Origin: Sipunculus nudus
Lineage: Eukaryota > Annelida > Sipuncula > Golfingiida > Sipunculidae
NCBI GenBank assembly: GCA_026874595.1
Contig: CM049320.1
Coordinates: 17,558,988-17,622,987 of the forward strand
DNA length: 64,000 nt
Direction: 5' to 3'
Positions within the stretch are counted from its first letter, which is position 1. Every line of letters begins with the position of its first letter. A model generated the notes under the pieces. The model did not search any database. It had not been told where the DNA came from and was given only the letters and a program-made list of their open reading frames with translations. Positions 1-11,712 of the stretch are shown piece by piece. The position numbers and the translations under genes were made by a program.

Positions 1-715
1 CGGCTCTCTTGTTTACACTATATTTTATATCATGATGACGGCTCTCCTGTTTACAACGCATTTTACATCATGATGAAGGCTCTCCTGTTTACAACACATT
101 TTATATCATGATGACGGCTTATCTGTTTACAAAACATTTTATATCATGATGACGGCTCTCCTATTAACCACACGTTTTATATCATGATGACGGCTTTTCT
201 GTTTACAACACATTTCATTTCATGATGAGGGCTCTCCTGTTTACAACACATTTTATATCATGATGAGGGCTCTCCTGTTTACAACACATTTTATATCATG
301 ATAAGGGCTCTCCTGTTTACAACACATTTTATATCATGATGACGGTTCTCCTGTTAACAACACATTTTATATCATGATGACGGCTCTCCTGTTTACAACA
401 CATTTTATATCATGACAAAGGGTCTCCTGTTTACAACACATTTTATATCATGATGACAGCTCTCCTGTTTACAACACATCTTACATCATGATGACCGTTC
501 TACTGTTTACAACACATTTATATCATGATGACTGCTCTCCTGTTAACAACACATTTTATATCATGATGACGGCTCTCCTGTTTACAACACATTTTATATC
601 ATGACAAGGGCTCTCCTGTTTACAACACATTTATATCATGATGACGGCTGTCCTGTTTACAACACATTTTATATCATGATGAGGGCTCTCCTGTTTACAA
701 CACATTTTATATCAT

Positions 716-753
716 GATGACGGCTCTCCTGTTTACAACACATTTTATATCAT
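716..753 (+). repeat. Representative consensus monomer (38 bp)
   Basis: This is a typical full unit, counted from the GATGAC that opens each repeat. It has a GATGACGGCTCTCC head, a TGTTTACAAC core and an ATTTTATATCAT tail. The junction of one unit with the next creates the 8-bp perfect palindrome ATCATGAT, which contains TCATGA. The core contains TGTTTAC, reverse complement GTAAACA, which matches the published forkhead-box binding consensus. The head holds one CpG (GACGG). The commonest variants change the third codon-like triplet of the head: GAGGG, GAAGG, GACAG, GACAAGG, or GACGGTT instead of GACGGCT. Confidence 0.95.
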
Positions 754-1208
754 GATGACGGCTCTCCTGTTTACAACGCATTTTATATCATGATGACGGC
801 TCTCCTGTTTACAACACATTTTACATCATGATGAAGGCTCTCCTGTTTACAACACATTTTATATCATGATGACGGCTCTCCTGTTTACAACACATTTTAT
901 AACATGATGACGGCTCCCCTGTTTACAACACATTTTATATCATGATGACGGCTCTCTTGTTTACACTATATTTTATATCATGATGACAGCTCTCTTGTTA
1001 CAACACATTTTATATCATGATGAGGGCTCTCCTGTTTACAACACATTTTACATCATGATGAAGGCTCTCCTGTTTACAAGACATTTTATATCATGATGAC
1101 GGCTCTACTGTTTACAACACATTTTATATCATCATGACGGCTCCCCTGTTTACAACACATTTTATATCATGATGACGGCTCCCCTGTTTACAACACAGTT
1201 TATATCAT

Positions 1209-1246
1209 GATGACGGCTCTCTTGTTTACACTATATTTTATATCAT
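1209..1246 (+). repeat. Marker monomer with CACTATATTTT
   Basis: A 38-bp unit whose head reads CTCTTG and whose core and tail read TTTACACTATATTTT. It recurs about once per higher-order block, generally right after a GACGGCTCCCC unit and before either a GACAGCTCTCTTG unit or an ACGCATTTTACATC unit. In the 25.5-kb repeat one copy gained a base (ACTTATATTTT, 23920-23958), and the same insertion is seen at 49465-49503. Confidence 0.9.
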
Positions 1247-1320
1247 GATGACGGCTCTCCTGTTTACAACGCATTTTACATCATGATGAAGGCTCTCCTG
1301 TTTATAACACATCTTACATC

Positions 1321-1357
1321 ATGATGACCGTTCTACTGTTTACAACACATTTATATC
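1321..1357 (+). repeat. 37-bp marker monomer, GACCGTTCTACTG type
   Basis: This unit has the head GACCGTTCTACTG and one T fewer in the tail (ACATTTATATC). It is the most useful barcode in the array. It recurs dozens of times and is nearly always preceded by a unit ending CATCTTACATC. It is usually followed by GACGG, GACTGC or GACGGCTGTCC units and then by a second 37-bp unit. Spacings between successive markers fall into repeated classes such as 264, 378, 719 and about 949 bp, which reveal the higher-order structure. The missing T shifts the reading frame, so most spurious open frames start here. Confidence 0.93.
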
Positions 1358-1928
1358 ATGATGACGGCTCTCCTGTTTACAACACATTTTATATCATGAT
1401 GACAGTTCTCTTGTTACAACACATTTTATATCATGATGAGGGCTCTCCTGTTTACAACACATTTTATATCATGATGACGGCTCTCCTGTTTACAACACAT
1501 TTTATATCATGATGAGGGCTCTCCTGTTTACAACACATTTTATATCATGATGACGGTTCTCCTGTTTACAACGCATTTTATATCATGATGACGGCTCTCC
1601 TGTTTACAACACATTTTATATCATGATGACGGCTCTCTTGTTTACAACACATTTTACATCATGATGAAGGCTCTCCTGTTTACAACACATTTTATATCAT
1701 GATGACGGCTCTCCTGTTTACAACACATTTTATATCATGATGACGGCTCCCCTGTTTACAATACATTTTATAGCATGATGACGGCTCTCTTGTTTACACT
1801 ATATTTTATATCATGATGACGGCTCTCCTGTTTACATCACATTTTACATCATGATGAAGGCTCTCCTGTTTACAACACATTTTATATCATGATGACGGCT
1901 AATCTGTTTACAACACATTTTATATCAT

Positions 1929-2004
1929 GATGACGGCTCTCCTATTAACAACACGTTTTATATCATGATGACGGCTTTTCTGTTTACAACACATTTTATA
2001 TCAT
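1929..2004 (+). repeat. Marker monomer pair CTATTAAC / CTTTTCTG
   Basis: These two neighbouring 38-bp units always travel together. The first has CTATTAAC and CACGTTTT in place of CTGTTTAC and CACATTTT. The second has GGCTTTTCTG and in most copies ends TTTCATGAT. They usually follow a GACGGCTAATCTG unit. The invariant trio is a good flag for counting higher-order blocks. Examples lie near 140-220, 6060-6130, 8180-8250, 17155-17230, 43720-43800 and 59235-59310. Confidence 0.9.
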
Positions 2005-2724
2005 GATGAGGGCTCTCCTGTTTACAACACATTTTATATCATGATGACGGCTCTCCTGTTTACAACACATTTTATATCATGATGAGGGCTCTCCTGTTTA
2101 CAACACATGTTATATCATGATGACGGCTCTCCTGTTAACAACACATTTTATATCATGATGACGGCTCTCCTGTTTACAACGCATTTTATATCATGATGAC
2201 GGCTCTCTTGTTTACAACACATTTTACATCATGATGAAGGCTCTCCTGTTTACAACACATTTTATATCATGATGACGGCTCTCCTGTTTACAACACATTT
2301 TATATCATGATGACGGCTCTCCTGTTTACAACACATTTTATATCATGATGACAGCTCTCTTGTTACAACACATTTTATATCATGATGAGGGCTCTCCTGT
2401 TTACAACACATTTTATATCATGATGAGGGCTCTCCTGTTTACAACACATTTTATATCATGATGAGGGCTCTCCTGTTTACAACACATTTTATATCATGAT
2501 GACGGTTCTCCTGTTAACAACACATTTTATATCATGATGACGGCTCTCCTGTTTACAACACATTTTATATCATGACAAGGGCTCTCCTGTTTACAACACA
2601 TTTTATATCATGATGACGGCTCTCCTGTTTACAACACATCTTACATCATGATGACCGTTCTACTGTTTACAACACATTTATATCATGATGACGGCTGTCC
2701 TGTTTACAACACATTTTATATCAT

Positions 2725-2761
2725 GATGACAGCTCTCTTGTTACAACACATTTTATATCAT
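2725..2761 (+). repeat. 37-bp marker monomer, GACAGCTCTCTTGTTAC type
   Basis: This unit lacks one T of the TTTAC core (CTTGTTACAAC) and has GACAG in place of GACGG, a CG to CA change. It recurs throughout, usually two units after the GACCGTTCTACTG marker or right after the CACTATATTTT unit. A sister form reads GACAGTTCTCTTG, for example near 1402 and 16620. Another sister form, GAAGACAGCTAAYTTG, is found near 5137, 15937 and 29520. Together with the other 37-bp unit it produces the compound frame shift behind the 63-codon open frames. Confidence 0.92.
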
Positions 2762-3140
2762 GATGACGGCTCTCCTGTTAACAACACATTTTATATCATG
2801 ATGACGGCTCTCCTGTTTACAACACATTTTATATCATGACAAGGGCTCTCCTGTTTACAACACATTTTATATCATGATGACGGCTCTCCTGTTTACGACA
2901 CATCTTACATCATGATGACCGTTCTACTGTTTACAACACATTTATATCATGATGACGGCTCTCCTGTTTACAACACATTTTATATCATGATGAGGGCTCT
3001 CCTGTTTACAACACATTTTATATCATGATGAGGGCTCTCCTGTTTACAACACATCTTATATCATGACGACGGTTCTCCTGTTAACAACACATTTTATATC
3101 ATGATGACGGCTCTCCTGTTTACAACACATTTTATATCAT

Positions 3141-3518
3141 GACAAGGGGTCTCCTGTTTACAACACATTTTATATCATGATGACAGCTCTCGTGTTTACA
3201 ACACATCTTACATCATGATGACCGTTCTCCTGTTTACAACACATTTATATCATGATGACTGCTCTCCTGTTTACAACACATTTTATATCATGATGACGGC
3301 TCTCCTGTTTACAACACATTTTATATCATGACAAGGGGTCTCCTGTTTACAACACATTTTATATCATGATGACAGCTCTCGTGTTTACGACACATCTTAC
3401 ATCATGATGACCGTTCTACTGTTTACAACACATTTATATCATGATGACGGCTCTCCTGTTTACAACACATTTTATATCATGATGACGGCTCTCTTGTTTA
3501 CAACACATTTTACATCAT
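3141..3518 (+). repeat. Local five-unit (189-bp) duplication
   Basis: The series GACAAGGGGT, GACAGCTCTCGTG, GACCGTTCT, GACTGC or GACGG, GACGG begins at 3141 and again at 3330. The offset of 189 bp equals four 38-bp units plus one 37-bp unit. The copies differ slightly (CTCCTG at 3228 versus CTACTG, and TTTACAACAC versus TTTACGACAC before CTTACATC). It is a small tandem gain sitting at the right end of the first 1,856-bp copy. The right limit is approximate. Confidence 0.7.
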
Positions 3519-5130
3519 GATGAAGGCTCTCCTGTTTACAACACATTTTATATCATGATGACGGCTCTCCTGTTTACAACACATTTTATATCATGATGAC
3601 GGCTCCCCTGTTTACAATACATTTTATAGCATGATGACGGCTCTCTTGTTTACACTATATTTTATATCATGATGACGGCTCTCCTGTTTACATCACATTT
3701 TACATCATGATGAAGGCTCTCCTGTTTACAACACATTTTATATCATGATGACGGCTAATCTGTTTACAACACATTTTATATCATGATGACGGCTCTCCTA
3801 TTAACAACACGTTTTATATCATGATGACGGCTTTTCTGTTTACAACACATTTTATATCATGATGAGGGCTCTCCTGTTTACAACACATTTTATATCATGA
3901 TGACGGCTCTCCTGTTTACAACACATTTTATATCATGATGAGGGCTCTCCTGTTTACAACACATGTTATATCATGATGACGGCTCTCCTGTTAACAACAC
4001 ATTTTATATCATGATGACGGCTCTCCTGTTTACAACGCATTTTATATCATGATGACGGCTCTCTTGTTTACAACACATTTTACATCATGATGAAGGCTCT
4101 CCTGTTTACAACACATTTTATATCATGATGACGGCTCTCCTGTTTACAACACATTTTATATCATGATGACGGCTCTCCTGTTTACAACACATTTTATATC
4201 ATGATGACAGCTCTCTTGTTACAACACATTTTATATCATGATGAGGGCTCTCCTGTTTACAACACATTTTATATCATGATGAGGGCTCTCCTGTTTACAA
4301 CACATTTTATATCATGATGAGGGCTCTCCTGTTTACAACACATTTTATATCATGATGACGGTTCTCCTGTTAACATCACATTTTATATCATGATGACGGC
4401 TCTCCTGTTTACAACACATTTTATATCATGACAAGGGCTCTCCTGTTTACAACACATTTTATATCATGATGACGGCTCTCCTGTTTACAACACATCTTAC
4501 ATCATGATGACCGTTCTACTGTTTACAACACATTTATATCATGATGACGGCTGTCCTGTTTACAACACATTTTATATCATGATGACAGCTCTCTTGTTAC
4601 AACACATTTTATATCATGATGACGGCTCTCCTGTTAACAACACATTTTATATCATGATGACGGCTCTCCTGTTTACAACACATTTTATATCATGACAAGG
4701 GCTCTCCTGTTTACAACACATTTTATATCATGATGACGGCTCTCCTGTTTACGACACATCTTACATCATGATGACCGTTCTACTGTTTACAACACATTTA
4801 TATCATGATGACGGCTCTCCTGTTTACAACACATTTTATATCATGATGAGGGCTCTCCTGTTTACAACACATTTTATATCATGATGAGGGCTCTCCTGTT
4901 TACAACACATCTTATATCATGATGACGGTTCTCCTGTTAACAACACATTTTATATCATGATGACGGCTCTCCTGTTTACAACACATTTTATATCATGACA
5001 AGGGGTCTCCTGTTTACAACACATTTTATATCATGATGACAGCTCTCGTGTTTACAACACATCTTACATCATGATGACCGTTCTACTGTTTACAACACAT
5101 TTATATCATGATGACTGCTCTCCTGTTTAC
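3435..5130 (+). repeat. 1,856-bp duplication, copy 2
   Basis: Second copy of the 1579-3434 block. It matches up to about 5130, where a GAAGACAGCTAATTTG unit replaces the GACGG unit of copy 1. The right end merges into the next duplication without any foreign base, so the join is in register with the 38-bp unit. Confidence 0.83.
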
Positions 5131-7206
5131 AACACATTTTATATCATGAAGACAGCTAATTTGTTACAACATATTTTATATCATGATGAGGGCTCTCCTG
5201 TTTACAACACATTTTATATCATGATGAGGGCTCTCCTGTTTACAACACATTTTATATCATGTTGAGGGCTCTCCTGTTTACAACACATTTTATATCATGA
5301 TGACGGCTCTCCTGTTTACAACACATTTTATATCATGATGACGGCTCTCCTGTTTACAACGCATTTTATATCATGATGACGGCTCTCCTGTTTACAACGC
5401 ATTTTACATCATGATGAAGGCTCTCCTGTTTACAACGCATTTTATATCATGATGACGGCTGTCCTGTTTACAACACATTTTATATCATGATGACAGCTCT
5501 CTTGTTACAACACATTTTATATCAAGATGACGGCTCTCCTGTTAACAAAACATTTTATATCATGATGACGGCTCTCCTGTTTACAACACATTTTATATCA
5601 TGACAAGGGCTCTCCTGTTTACAACACATTTTATATCATGATGACGGCTCTCCTGTTTACGACACATCTTACATCATGATGACCGTTCTACTGTTTACAA
5701 CACATTTATATCATGATGACGGCTCTCCTGTTTACAACACATTTTATATCATGATGACAGCTCTCTTGTTACAACACATTTTATATCATGATGAGGGCTC
5801 TCCTGTTTACAACACATTTTATATCATGATGAGGGCTCTCCTGTTTACAACACATTTTATATCATGATGAGGGCTCTCCTGTTTACAACACATTTTATAT
5901 CATGATGAGGGCTCTCCTGTTAACAACACATTTTATATCATGATGACGGCTCTCCTGTTTACAACACATTTTATATCATGACAAGGGCTCTCCTGTTTAC
6001 AACACATTTATATCATGATGACGGCTAATCTGTTTACAACACATTTTATATCATTATGACGGCTCTCCTATTAACAACACGTTTTATATCATGATGACGG
6101 CTTTTCTGTTTACAACACATTTTATTTCATGATGAGGGCCCTCCTGTTTACAACACATTTTATATCATGATGAGGGCTCTCCTGTTTACAACACATTTTA
6201 TATCATGATGAGGGCTCTCCTGTTTACAACACATTTTATATCATGATGACGGTTCTCCTGTTAACAACACATTTTATATCATGATGACGGCTCTCCTGTT
6301 TACAACACATTTTATATCATGACAAGGGGTCTCCTGTTTACAACACATTTTATATCATGATGACAGCTCTCGTGTTTACGACACATCTTACATCATGATG
6401 ACCGTTCTACTGTTTACAACACATTTATATCATGATGACTGCTCTCCTGTTTACAACACATTTTATATCATGATGACAGTTCTCTTGTTACAACACATTT
6501 TATATCATGATGAGGGCTCTCCTGTTTACAACACATTTTATATCATGATGACGGCTCTCCTGTTTACAACACATTTTATATCATGATGAGGGCTCTCCTG
6601 TTTACAACACATTTTATATCATGATGACGGCTCTCCTGTTTACAACGCATTTTATATCATGATGACGGCTCTCCTGTTTACAACACATTTTACATCATGA
6701 TGAAGGCTCTCCTGTTTACAACACATTTTATATCATGATGACGGCTCTCCTGTTTACAACACATTTTATATCATGATGACGGCTCCCCTGTTTACAATAC
6801 ATTTTATAGCATGATGACGGCTCTCTTGTTTACACTATATTTTATATCATGATGACGGCCCTCCTGTTTACAACACATTTTACATCATGATGAAGGCTCT
6901 CCTGTTTACAACACATTTTATATCATGATGACGGCTAATCTGTTTACAACACATTTTATATCATGATGACGGCTCTCCTATTAACAACACATTTTATATC
7001 ATGATGACGGCTTTTCTGTTTACAACACATTTTATTTCATGATGAGGGCTCTCCTGTTTACAACACATTTTATATCATGATGAAGGATCTCCTGTTTACA
7101 ACACATTTTATATCATGATGACGGCCTTTCCTTTTTACAACACATGTTATATCATGATGACGGCTCTCCTGTTAACAACACATTTTATATCATGATGACG
7201 GCTCTC
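5086..7206 (+). repeat. 2,121-bp duplication, copy 1
   Basis: The markers at 5676 and 6395 and the frame end at 5265 each recur 2,121 bp later. The left limit is set by the last mismatch at 5085 (CTACTG versus CTCCTG). Private changes in this copy include ATCAAGATG near 5522, GTTAACAAAAC near 5541 and ATCATTATG near 6052. Near 6623 this copy has one ACGC unit fewer than copy 2, so the offset becomes 2,159 downstream, for example CTCCCC at 6783 versus 8942. Confidence 0.88.
7117..7155 (+). repeat. 39-bp marker monomer, CCTTTCCTTTTTAC type
   Basis: This unit has the head GACGGCCTTTCCTTTTTAC and tail ACACATGTTATATC and is one base longer than consensus. It follows a GAAGGATCTCC unit and precedes a CTGTTAAC unit. 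The trio is seen near 7080-7190, 9240-9340, 10605-10700, 13740-13840, 17265-17360, 21085-21180, 24185-24290, 27325-27425, 43830-43930, 47195-47295 and 52870-52960. At 17.3 and 21.1 kb the tail is ACATGC. At 49.8 kb it is ACATAT. Confidence 0.9.
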
Positions 7207-9378
7207 CTGTTTACAACACATTTATATCATGATGACTGCTCTCCTGTTTACAACACATTTTATATCATGAAGACAGCTAATTTGTTACAACATATTTTAT
7301 ATCATGATGAGGGCTCTCCTGTTTACAACACATTTTATATCATGATGAGGGCTCTCCTGTTTACAACACATTTTATATCATGTTGAGGGCTCTCCTGTTT
7401 ACAACACATTTTATATCATGATGACGGCTCTCCTGTTTACAACACATTTTATATCATGATGACGGCTCTCCTGTTTACAACGCATTTTATATCATGATGA
7501 CGGCTCTCCTGTTTACAACGCATTTTACATCATGATGAAGGCTCTCCTGTTTACAACGCATTTTATATCATGATGACGGCTGTCCTGTTTACAACACATT
7601 TTATATCATGATGACAGCTCTCTTGTTACAACACATTTTATATCATGATGACGGCTCTCCTGTTAACAACACATTTTATATCATGATGACGGCTCTCCTG
7701 TTTACAACACATTTTATATCATGACAAGGGCTCTCCTGTTTACAACACATTTTATATCATGATGACGGCTCTCCTGTTTACGACACATCTTACATCATGA
7801 TGACCGTTCTACTGTTTACAACACATTTATATCATGATGACGGCTCTCCTGTTTACAACACATTTTATATCATGATGACAGCTCTCTTGTTACAACACAT
7901 TTTATATCATGATGAGGGCTCTCCTGTTTACAACACATTTTATATCATGATGAGGGCTCTCCTGTTTACAACACATTTTATATCATGATGAGGGCTCTCC
8001 TGTTTACAACACATTTTATATCATGATGAGGGCTCTCCTGTTAACAACACATTTTATATCATGATGACGGCTCTCCTGTTTACAACACATTTTATATCAT
8101 GACAAGGGCTCTCCTGTTTACAACACATTTATATCATGATGACGGCTAATCTGTTTACAACACATTTTATATCATGATGACGGCTCTCCTATTAACAACA
8201 CGTTTTATATCATGATGACGGCTTTTCTGTTTACAACACATTTTATTTCATGATGAGGGCCCTCCTGTTTACAACACATTTTATATCATGATGAGGGCTC
8301 TCCTGTTTACAACACATTTTATATCATGATGAGGGCTCTCCTGTTTACAACACATTTTATATCATGATGACGGTTCTCCTGTTAACAACACATTTTATAT
8401 CATGATGACGGCTCTCCTGTATACAACACATTTTATATCATGACAAGGGGTCTCCTGTTTACAACACATTTTATATCATGATGACAGCTCTCGTGTTTAC
8501 GACACATCTTACATCATGATGACCGTTCTACTGTTTACAACACATTTATATCATGATGACTGCTCTCCTGTTTACAACACATTTTATATCATGATGACAG
8601 TTCTCTTGTTACAACACATTTTATATCATGATGAGGGCTCTCCTGTTTACAACACATTTTATATCATGATGACGGCTCTCCTGTTTACAACACATTTTAT
8701 ATCATGATGAGGGCTCTCCTGTTTACAACACATTTTATATCATGATGACGGTTCTCCTGTTTACAACGCATTTTATATCATGATGACGGCTCTCCTGTTT
8801 ACAACGCATTTTATATCATGATGACGGCTCTCCTGTTTACAACACATTTTACATCATGATGAAGGCTCTCCTGTTTACAACACATTTTATATCATGATGA
8901 CGGCTCTCCTGTTTACAACACATTTTATATCATGATGACGGCTCCCCTGTTTACAATACATTTTATAGCATGATGACGGCTCTCTTGTTTACACTATATT
9001 TTATATCATGATGACGGCCCTCCTGTTTACAACACATTTTACATCATGATGAAGGCTCTCCTGTTTACAACACATTTTATATCATGATGACGGCTAATCT
9101 GTTTACAACACATTTTATATCATGATGACGGCTCTCCTATTAACAACACATTTTATATCATGATGACGGCTTTTCTGTTTACAACACATTTTATTTCATG
9201 ATGAGGGCTCTCCTGTTTACAACACATTTTATATCATGATGAAGGATCTCCTGTTTACAACACATTTTATATCATGATGACGGCCTTTCCTTTTTACAAC
9301 ACATGTTATATCATGATGACGGCTCTCCTGTTAACAACACATTTTATATCATGATGACGGCTCTCCTGTTTACAACAC
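7207..9378 (+). repeat. 2,121/2,159-bp duplication, copy 2
   Basis: Starts in a hybrid unit at 7191-7227, whose head is GACGGCTCTCC and whose tail is the 37-bp ACATTTATATC. This is the product of an in-register crossover. It carries an extra GACGGTT...ACGC unit near 8743 relative to copy 1 and a private GTATAC core near 8419. It ends about 9378, where CATTCTATATC differs from copy 1. Confidence 0.87.
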
Positions 9379-10116
9379 ATTCTATATCATGACAAGGGCT
9401 CTCCTGTTTACAACACATTTTATATCATGATGACGGCTCTCCTGTTTACGACACATCTTACATCATGATGACCGTTCTACTGTTTACAACACATTTATAT
9501 CATGATGACGGCTCTCCTGTTTACAACACATTTTATATCATGATGACAGCTCTCTTGTTACAACACATTTTATATCATGATGAGGGCTCTCCTGTTTACA
9601 ACACATTTTATATCATGATGAGGGCTCTCCTGTTTACAACACATTTTATATAATGATGAGAGCTCTCCTGTTTACAACACATTTTATATCATGATGACGG
9701 TTCTCCTGTTAACAACACATTTTATATCATGATGACGGCTCTCCTGTTTACAACACATTTTATATCATGACAAGGGCTCTCCTGTTTACAACACATTTTA
9801 TATCATGATGACGGCTCTCCTGTTTACAACACATCTTACATCATGATGACCGTTCTACTGTTTACAACACATTTATATCATGATGACGGCTGTCCTGTTT
9901 ACAACACATTTTATATCATGATGACAGCTCTCTTGTTACAACACATTTTATATCATGATGACGGCTCTCCTGTTAACAACACATTTTATATCATGATGAC
10001 GGCTCTCCTGTTTACGACACATCTTACATCATGATGACCGTTCTACTGTTTACAACACATTTATATCATGATGACGGCTCTCCTGTTTACAACACATTTT
10101 ATATCATGATGAGGGC
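8753..10116 (+). repeat. 1,364-bp duplication, copy 1
   Basis: The open-frame markers at 9465 and 9843 recur at 10829 and 11207 with identical translations. Rare variants shared by both copies are CATTCTATATC near 9390 and TATAATGATGAGAGC near 9650. The block overlaps the right part of the preceding 2.1-kb copy, so this duplication came after that one. No difference between the two 1,364-bp copies was noticed at the landmarks checked. Confidence 0.9.
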
Positions 10117-11480
10117 TCTCCTGTTTACAACGCATTTTATATCATGATGACGGCTCTCCTGTTTACAACGCATTTTATATCATGATGACGGCTCTCCTGT
10201 TTACAACACATTTTACATCATGATGAAGGCTCTCCTGTTTACAACACATTTTATATCATGATGACGGCTCTCCTGTTTACAACACATTTTATATCATGAT
10301 GACGGCTCCCCTGTTTACAATACATTTTATAGCATGATGACGGCTCTCTTGTTTACACTATATTTTATATCATGATGACGGCCCTCCTGTTTACAACACA
10401 TTTTACATCATGATGAAGGCTCTCCTGTTTACAACACATTTTATATCATGATGACGGCTAATCTGTTTACAACACATTTTATATCATGATGACGGCTCTC
10501 CTATTAACAACACATTTTATATCATGATGACGGCTTTTCTGTTTACAACACATTTTATTTCATGATGAGGGCTCTCCTGTTTACAACACATTTTATATCA
10601 TGATGAAGGATCTCCTGTTTACAACACATTTTATATCATGATGACGGCCTTTCCTTTTTACAACACATGTTATATCATGATGACGGCTCTCCTGTTAACA
10701 ACACATTTTATATCATGATGACGGCTCTCCTGTTTACAACACATTCTATATCATGACAAGGGCTCTCCTGTTTACAACACATTTTATATCATGATGACGG
10801 CTCTCCTGTTTACGACACATCTTACATCATGATGACCGTTCTACTGTTTACAACACATTTATATCATGATGACGGCTCTCCTGTTTACAACACATTTTAT
10901 ATCATGATGACAGCTCTCTTGTTACAACACATTTTATATCATGATGAGGGCTCTCCTGTTTACAACACATTTTATATCATGATGAGGGCTCTCCTGTTTA
11001 CAACACATTTTATATAATGATGAGAGCTCTCCTGTTTACAACACATTTTATATCATGATGACGGTTCTCCTGTTAACAACACATTTTATATCATGATGAC
11101 GGCTCTCCTGTTTACAACACATTTTATATCATGACAAGGGCTCTCCTGTTTACAACACATTTTATATCATGATGACGGCTCTCCTGTTTACAACACATCT
11201 TACATCATGATGACCGTTCTACTGTTTACAACACATTTATATCATGATGACGGCTGTCCTGTTTACAACACATTTTATATCATGATGACAGCTCTCTTGT
11301 TACAACACATTTTATATCATGATGACGGCTCTCCTGTTAACAACACATTTTATATCATGATGACGGCTCTCCTGTTTACGACACATCTTACATCATGATG
11401 ACCGTTCTACTGTTTACAACACATTTATATCATGATGACGGCTCTCCTGTTTACAACACATTTTATATCATGATGAGGGC
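10117..11480 (+). repeat. 1,364-bp duplication, copy 2
   Basis: Begins inside a hybrid unit whose head is GAGGGC and whose tail is ACGCATTTT (10109-10146). It repeats 8753-10116 including CATTCTATATC near 10743 and TATAATGATGAGAGC near 11014. At about 11480 the sequence leaves the duplicate and returns to a series like that at 4.8 kb (GAGGG units ending CATCTTATATC). Confidence 0.9.
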
Positions 11481-11712
11481 TCTCCTGTTTACAACACATT
11501 TTATATCATGATGAGGGCTCTCCTGTTTACAACACATCTTATATCATGATGACGGTTCTCCTGTTAACAACACATTTTATATCATGATGACGGCTCTCCT
11601 GTTTACAACACATTTTATATCATGACAAGGGCTCTCCTGTTTACAACACATTTTATATCATGATGACAGCTCTCGTGTTTACAACACATCTTACATCATG
11701 ATGACCGTTCTA

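Larger units (their letters stand above)
1..1578 (+). repeat. Left-edge block, older copy of the 15.4-16.8 kb region
   Basis: The marker order matches the region starting at 15374. The rare variants GGCTTATCTG and CTATTAACCACACG near 113 and 170 recur at 15486 and 15533 (offset about 15,373). The marker frame at 1321-1512 has the same translation as 16540-16731 (offset 15,219), and so does the CTCTTG unit at 1631 versus 16850. The offset change means about 154 bp (four units) of net gain or loss between the copies. Many substitutions separate the two, so this copy is older than the tandem blocks further right. Confidence 0.75.
1579..3434 (+). repeat. 1,856-bp duplication, copy 1
   Basis: The marker series here reappears 1,856 bp downstream. 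Examples are the CTCTTG/ACATC unit at 1631 and 3487, the CTATTAAC trio near 1945 and 3800, and the 63-codon frame at 2648 and 4504. The left breakpoint lies just after ACGCAT at about 1579, where the two copies stop matching. Small differences exist, for example GTTAACAAC near 2515 versus GTTAACATC near 4370. The last ~150 bp of this copy has an extra local duplication (see the 189-bp feature). Confidence 0.85.
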
